Part shown: positions 18,045 through 22,379 of the stretch, in pieces
How the letters are laid out: every line of letters starts with the position of its first letter
Numbering within the stretch: the stretch's first letter is position 1
NCBI GenBank assembly: GCA_900555955.1
Contig: USNA01000001.1
Span: forward strand, 1 to 22,379
Source of the DNA: an uncultured Collinsella sp.
GTDB lineage: Bacteria; Actinomycetota; Coriobacteriia; Coriobacteriales; Coriobacteriaceae
Direction of reading: 5' to 3'
Length of the DNA stretch: 22,379 nucleotides
Made by a program: the position numbers and the translations under genes
The notes under the pieces: model-generated
Told to the model about the DNA's origin: nothing
Databases searched by the model: none
The model's input: only the letters and a program-made list of their open reading frames with translations

Positions 18045-19186
18045 AAAGGCTTTCGCTGCAATGGCGCATAACGATCATGACGGCGCTGCTGACGTGTGCG
18101 GCGTGCGTGCTGACGAACTGCCTGGTCGGCTATACGGGCATGCGCTATATGGATGCCATCGGCAGTGACATCTCGGCCTTTAACGCTGCCGGCGCGGATT
18201 CGCCCCAGGTGTTCGACCCAACGAAAACGGCCCTCGATGACAAGGTCACAATCGTCGTAAACGACGCACAGGAGTCTTTTGGCACGACAGCCTGGTACAT
18301 CACGGCTGGAGTCACACTCCTTGGCGGCGCGCTGGCATACTTTGTGAGCGGTCGTGCGCTCAAACCGCTACGGGCTTTTGCAACCCAGGTTGAGCGTGTG
18401 CAGCCTGACAACCTAAGCGAAATCAGACTCAGTAAAGATGTGCCCACCGAGCTACAACGATGCAGCGCCTCTTTCAACGACATGATCTCCCGTCTTGGCG
18501 AAGGGTTCTCTGCACAGCGTCAGTTTACCGGCAACGCCGCACACGAGCTGCGCACCCCGCTCGCCCTTATGCAAGCGCAGATTGAACTATTCATCTCCGA
18601 ACACTCCGGTTTGCAACCCGAAACAGCCGAGCTGCTCGGCCTGCTACAAGAACAAACCGAGCGAATGTCGCGGATGACCAAGGCATTACTCGAGATGAGT
18701 GAGCTTCGCAGCATTCCTTGCGGGGACGCTGTTGAACTCGGTCCCTTGTCCGAAGAGGTCCTCACCGACCTTGCGCCACTTGCCGAGGATAAGGACATAA
18801 CCCTCGATTGCGCTGGAGACGCTTTAGTAATCGGCAGCGACACGCTCCTCTATCGGCTGGTGTTGGTCGAAAATGCCATCCGTTACAGCCGCCCCGGCTC
18901 GACTGTCAACGTCTCCATCAGCGACAACGACAGCAACGTGTTCCTGCGAGTCGAGGACCAGGGCCCGGGAATACCCAAGAAGTACCGAGAGAGCATCTTC
19001 CAGCCGTTCTTTCGCCTGGATAAATCCCGCAGCAGGGCATACGGCGGCGCAGGACTCGGGTTAGCGCTTGTTTGGGAGATTGCAGCGCTTCACGGTGGCA
19101 CGGTAGAGGTCGAAGAAAGTTCCGAGAACGGGACCACCATGCTCGTAAGCCTTCCAAAACGATCCGCAGCGTCAACCGAACAGTAA
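18041..19186 (+). CDS. Sensor histidine kinase partner of the OmpR-type regulator
   Basis: 381 aa; its ATG overlaps the regulator's stop (ATGA) and GGAGG (18029-18033) lies seven nt upstream. Two membrane helices (about 9-31 and 84-104) enclose a small outside domain of about 50 residues. A HAMP-like stretch follows (GRALKPLRAFATQVERV). The HisKA box is NAAHELRTPLA with H168. The ATPase has ENAIRYSRPG, DQGPGIP and GGAGLGLALV boxes. The short sensor loop leaves little room for ligand binding, as in VanS/BaeS-like kinases that sense envelope or redox stress. Two Cys in helix 1 (C19, C22) and C27 near the outer face are notable beside a thiol-redox operon, but a redox-sensing role is only a guess. 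Confidence 0.94.
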   Translation: MKRLSLQWRITIMTALLTCAACVLTNCLVGYTGMRYMDAIGSDISAFNAAGADSPQVFDPTKTALDDKVTIVVNDAQESFGTTAWYITAGVTLLGGALAYFVSGRALKPLRAFATQVERVQPDNLSEIRLSKDVPTELQRCSASFNDMISRLGEGFSAQRQFTGNAAHELRTPLALMQAQIELFISEHSGLQPETAELLGLLQEQTERMSRMTKALLEMSELRSIPCGDAVELGPLSEEVLTDLAPLAEDKDITLDCAGDALVIGSDTLLYRLVLVENAIRYSRPGSTVNVSISDNDSNVFLRVEDQGPGIPKKYRESIFQPFFRLDKSRSRAYGGAGLGLALVWEIAALHGGTVEVEESSENGTTMLVSLPKRSAASTEQ

Positions 19187-19253
19187 AACGAAAGGGGTCC
19201 CGAGCAACAGGAGTACAATTGCTGCATTGTTGCCAGCTGTTGGGAGATGGAAG

Positions 19254-20258
19254 ATGGACTGCGATGGCTACCCATGCGTTCCCATGCCGTTGATGTGCAC
19301 CGCCTTTGTGCCGGGGCAGATTGACGCTGCGGTTGCAGGCATTTCCGACCCCGATTCGCGCGCCATTGCCACGGCAGAAGCGTTGTACTTTCGCGGGCAG
19401 GCCACCCTTGCTGCCAAGACGGCGCGCCCCTATCTTGACGCCACCGATCCCGCGCTGCGCTATTCCGCATGCTTTATCTGCGGATACGCCAGTCTGTCGC
19501 TCAACCGTATCGCCGACGCCCGCCGGTGCCTTGCTGGCATCCTCGATACGCCGGCCGACGAGGAGTCGCCCGCCGTCCACGCCACGCATATCCTGTTCGC
19601 CTCGGCCGCGAGCGTCCTGCTGCACTTGCCCTCCCCGTATTCTGCCGAAGAGTTTTATCCACTAGCGGCGCATCTGCCCGAAGGTCTGCGCCTGTTCGCC
19701 AGCTACGTGATGGCGCACGCCTTGTATCTGCGCGGCGAATACGGCCGCAGCCTGGGCATGGCGGAAAATGCCCTGATTATGAAACAGGGAAGCTATCCGA
19801 TCTCGGAACTGTTCCTGCACCTGGCGGCTTCCATGGCATGCATGAGCCTCAAGGACATCGACGCCGCAAAGGCACACTTCGGAGCCGCTTGGAACATTGC
19901 GCGCCCCGACGGCCTTATCGAGCTCATTGGCGAGCACCACGGCCTTTTGCAGGGGCTCATCGAGGCATGCCTAAAATCGCAATACCCAGACGATTTCGCA
20001 CGTATCATCGAGATTACGTATCGATTCAGCTACGGCTGGCGGCGCATCCACAACCCCGATTCAGGCGAGGACGTGGCCGACGATTTAACGACCACGGAGT
20101 TCACCATGGCCATGCTCGCCTGCCGCGGATGGACCAACGCCGAAATCGCACGCCACATGGAAGTTTCGCCGGGCACCGTTAAAAACCGCCTATCAGGAGT
20201 GTATGCCAAACTTGGTATCGGAACTCGCGCCGAGCTGGTCGCGCATATGTTGCGTTAG
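19254..20258 (+). CDS. LuxR-family regulator with helical-repeat body
   Basis: 334 aa from ATG 19254, preceded by GGGAG (19242-19246); a TTG at 19227 is less likely. The C-terminal 56 residues are a LuxR/FixJ-type helix-turn-helix (FTMAMLACRGWTNAEIARHM, then EVSPGTVKNRLSGVYAKLGI). The body is alpha-helical with pairs resembling tetratricopeptide repeats (for example ALYLRGEYGRSLGMAENALI and MKDIDAAKAHF-like segments), so it may bind a peptide or protein partner. No receiver, PAS or autoinducer domain is visible. It lies 67 nt after the sensor kinase and 155 nt before the large exported protein, which it may control. TACAAT at 19214-19219 is a possible -10. Confidence 0.87.
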   Translation: MDCDGYPCVPMPLMCTAFVPGQIDAAVAGISDPDSRAIATAEALYFRGQATLAAKTARPYLDATDPALRYSACFICGYASLSLNRIADARRCLAGILDTPADEESPAVHATHILFASAASVLLHLPSPYSAEEFYPLAAHLPEGLRLFASYVMAHALYLRGEYGRSLGMAENALIMKQGSYPISELFLHLAASMACMSLKDIDAAKAHFGAAWNIARPDGLIELIGEHHGLLQGLIEACLKSQYPDDFARIIEITYRFSYGWRRIHNPDSGEDVADDLTTTEFTMAMLACRGWTNAEIARHMEVSPGTVKNRLSGVYAKLGIGTRAELVAHMLR

Positions 20259-20347
20259 CGACCGGGCCGCCAAGCGCATCGAACGCGTTCCGGAACCCGG
20301 CGCTTCGCTCGATTAATTTGGACATTTTGACCCTTGAATGGCACTAC

Positions 20348-20359
20348 CGCCACGTGGCG
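20348..20359. promoter_or_regulatory. 12-bp palindrome upstream of the exported protein gene
   Basis: CGCCACGTGGCG is a perfect palindrome 54 nt before the start codon. LuxR-type proteins bind short palindromes, so the neighbouring regulator could act here. It is too short to exclude chance. Confidence 0.3.
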
Positions 20360-20413
20360 CCTTCTCGCAAAATTGGATTATTTCCACCGATACCTGCGGG
20401 ATGGGAGCCAAAG

Positions 20414-22379
20414 ATGCTTGATCGCCGTTCGTTACTTGTTGCCGGAGCGTCCTCGCTGGCGAGCATTATGTTGCCGCGCGTGCCGGGAAGCGCAAACGCC
20501 TTCATACTGCCGTTCGCCCCCACCGAGGCATACGCCGATGAAGATGATCCCTTCAAGGTCTTGGTGCTCTCGCGTACCATGTTTGGTGTGGTCGTGGTCG
20601 ACGTCGCCAACAAGAATACGCCCATCACGGGCGCCCAGGTCACGCTCACATCGCGCTATGCCGCAGGCAAGCAGCTCACCGCCACGACCGATGACGAGGG
20701 CACAGCCATCTTTGAAATCGCGCCGCTTTCGGAAGGCTACGTGGACGAGGCAACGCTTCTCGACGCGTACGACTTTAACGGCGGTATCTCCATCAGCATG
20801 AAAGGCTACCGCGATGTCGAGATTCCCCTCGCGCGTATCCAGGGTGGCACCGCCATAACCGCGCCCACGCGTCCGCTTTCCGACGGCGAGCCGTACTTCC
20901 GCCAGCTCACATTCGACGAATGGGACATCCAGTACGCCGACGCTACGTTCATGGCATTGCCGAAGGACGACACGGCAAACGACCAACCCAACACGCACGC
21001 CTTTACCGTGCAGGCACATCTGCCACAGGGTGGACAGGCAACGCTGCGCATCAACAAGGTAATGCCCGACACGAGCAGCTCACCCGAAACCGTCACGCAG
21101 ATTGGCCAAGTCAAGGCCAGCGCATCGGGCACGAATAATCTGGCGACGTTCACACTCGAAGACAAGTTCCTCGATGCAGCGTCAAACCTTCTGGAGGAAG
21201 GATGCAAGCTGCGCTTTGTCCTCGACTATCAGGGCAAAACCTATACACTCTCCTCCCCCATGGCCGTTGTCACCGCGCCGGCCGCAAAGGCAGAATCGGG
21301 CTCGACCACCATCATTCCCACTACCATGGACCAAGAGATCACTCCGTTTGATTTTCCGGCGGCGTTTCCCGGCATCGGCGGCAATAAGTTCACGTGCTGG
21401 ATGCCCACATTTCCGATCCTCTTCGATTTCTCGTTTTCCGGATACGTGCTGTTTGGCGGAGGATACAAACCGGTCGGCTACATGAACGATTCGGGCAATC
21501 CGGATCCGGAATACTGGAAGAAATCGCCGCGTGAGTCGGGCGCCAAGCAGGCAAACCGCTACCTCGACGAAATGGAGGGGAAGTGGAATCAGTATAAGAG
21601 TATGAGTGCCGGTTCGGGCACCGATCCAAGAAACACCAAGCTGCTTCGTCACCACTGCACGCTGCTGTTTACGATGGATATCGCCACACAGCTGTACGGC
21701 TCGCTCGCCTACGATTGGGTGGGCAAAACCTGGGGCAACAACAACGACCCCGCATACGGCAATATTAAGGCCCTCTTCCAGGTAAGAACCGACCTCAATT
21801 GGACCGAGCAGTTTACCCTAGGACCGGTGCCGTTTTTCCTAAACGTCAACCCCTGGGTGCTGGCAAAACTGGCGCTCGCCGTGGGCGCCCACACGCACGG
21901 TAGCGGCGCGGCGTTTTTCAAGAACATTTCGCTCGACTATTCCAACACGTCGGGATCGTTCACCATCCAGATCGGGCTTGCCGTCACCTTTGGCGCCGGC
22001 GTTGCAGGCGTCGCCTCGTCTGCCGTGCGCGGCGCCGCATCCCTCACGCTGTTCATTGGGTACGAGAAGGCAGATGGACACCAGCTTCCGCGGCTGCGCG
22101 TGGGTGCAGACGTCGATGTCGATGTGATACTCCAGTTCGTAATGTTCAAGTGGACCACCAAGGCTTGGTCGGGGTCGTGGCCCACACTCCTCGATTCGTG
22201 GAATATGTCGGTGAACAATGGCGACCAGTATGTACTCCAGCGCTCTGAGCTCGCATTGGGTGGAGATACGCCTTATACGCTGGATGCCCGCTTCGGCACG
22301 CCCGGCAACATCGAGGCGGGCGGCGTGCCGCAATTTATCGCATCGGCCACCATCGTCACCAACGCCGAGCTGCTCGCAC
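20414..22379 (+). CDS. Large exported protein with Tat-like signal, function unknown (3' partial)
   Basis: The frame is open from ATG 20414 to the end of the window, 655 codons, with no stop. GGGAG (20403-20407) lies six nt upstream. The N-terminus has a twin-arginine pair (R4, R5 in LDRRSLLVAG), a hydrophobic stretch to residue 20, and possible signal cleavage after SANA (A29) or AYA (A41). Residues about 50-105 resemble a carboxypeptidase-regulatory/Cna-B-like beta-sandwich (VVVDVANKNTPITGAQVTL, then TTDDEGTAIFEI). Beyond that I recognise no family: the rest is rich in aromatic residues, Gly and Thr, with beta-strand character and no clear membrane helix. It would act outside the cell, perhaps as an adhesin or glycan-related surface protein. 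The preceding LuxR gene may regulate it. Confidence 0.82.
   Translation, partial: MLDRRSLLVAGASSLASIMLPRVPGSANAFILPFAPTEAYADEDDPFKVLVLSRTMFGVVVVDVANKNTPITGAQVTLTSRYAAGKQLTATTDDEGTAIFEIAPLSEGYVDEATLLDAYDFNGGISISMKGYRDVEIPLARIQGGTAITAPTRPLSDGEPYFRQLTFDEWDIQYADATFMALPKDDTANDQPNTHAFTVQAHLPQGGQATLRINKVMPDTSSSPETVTQIGQVKASASGTNNLATFTLEDKFLDAASNLLEEGCKLRFVLDYQGKTYTLSSPMAVVTAPAAKAESGSTTIIPTTMDQEITPFDFPAAFPGIGGNKFTCWMPTFPILFDFSFSGYVLFGGGYKPVGYMNDSGNPDPEYWKKSPRESGAKQANRYLDEMEGKWNQYKSMSAGSGTDPRNTKLLRHHCTLLFTMDIATQLYGSLAYDWVGKTWGNNNDPAYGNIKALFQVRTDLNWTEQFTLGPVPFFLNVNPWVLAKLALAVGAHTHGSGAAFFKNISLDYSNTSGSFTIQIGLAVTFGAGVAGVASSAVRGAASLTLFIGYEKADGHQLPRLRVGADVDVDVILQFVMFKWTTKAWSGSWPTLLDSWNMSVNNGDQYVLQRSELALGGDTPYTLDARFGTPGNIEAGGVPQFIASATIVTNAELLA

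Overview
The window looks like chromosomal DNA of a moderately GC-rich gut actinobacterium of class Coriobacteriia, most likely Collinsella. I infer this from codon usage, the AAAGGAG-type ribosome sites, the protein families present and the style of the intergenic palindromic repeats. No database search was possible. Genes are dense on both strands. I see no rRNA, tRNA, CRISPR array, transposase or phage gene. Both ends cut through genes.

Positions 1-6332: the 3' part of a membrane hybrid sensor kinase (tandem solute-binding domains, HisKA, HATPase, receiver), then a NimA/PNPOx-like flavin protein. Convergent to these is a MalY/PatB C-S lyase. Next comes a trmO (tRNA m6t6A methyltransferase) frame interrupted by an in-frame TAG. 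Divergent from trmO are an unusual XRE-zinc ribbon-TipAS regulator and a glutaredoxin-like protein.

Positions 6333-7598: a repeat-rich, gene-poor island. Two ~97 bp direct repeats, each carrying a terminator-like hairpin whose stems differ by compensating base changes, flank several palindromes and one small ribbon-helix-helix gene.

Positions 7599-11412: a Dus tRNA-dihydrouridine synthase, then a LysR regulator divergent from an apparent three-gene redox operon (aldo/keto reductase, 79-aa conserved small protein, flavodoxin). A 165 bp imperfect palindrome and a shorter hairpin follow.

Positions 11729-17282: a ~1,084-residue MacB/FtsX-type ABC exporter with ATPase and permease in one chain and a ~650-residue outside domain. 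Then comes a three-gene minus-strand operon: a 49-aa CXXC membrane peptide resembling the CD1871A family, a polytopic NapH-like 4Fe-4S protein and a TlpA-like thioredoxin-fold lipoprotein. Together these look like an electron path across the membrane to an extracytoplasmic thiol reductase. This is the most interesting and least described system here.

Positions 17370-22379: an OmpR-type response regulator and its sensor kinase, divergent from that redox operon. They are followed by a LuxR-type regulator with a helical-repeat body and the first ~655 residues of a large exported protein with a Tat-like signal, which runs off the window.
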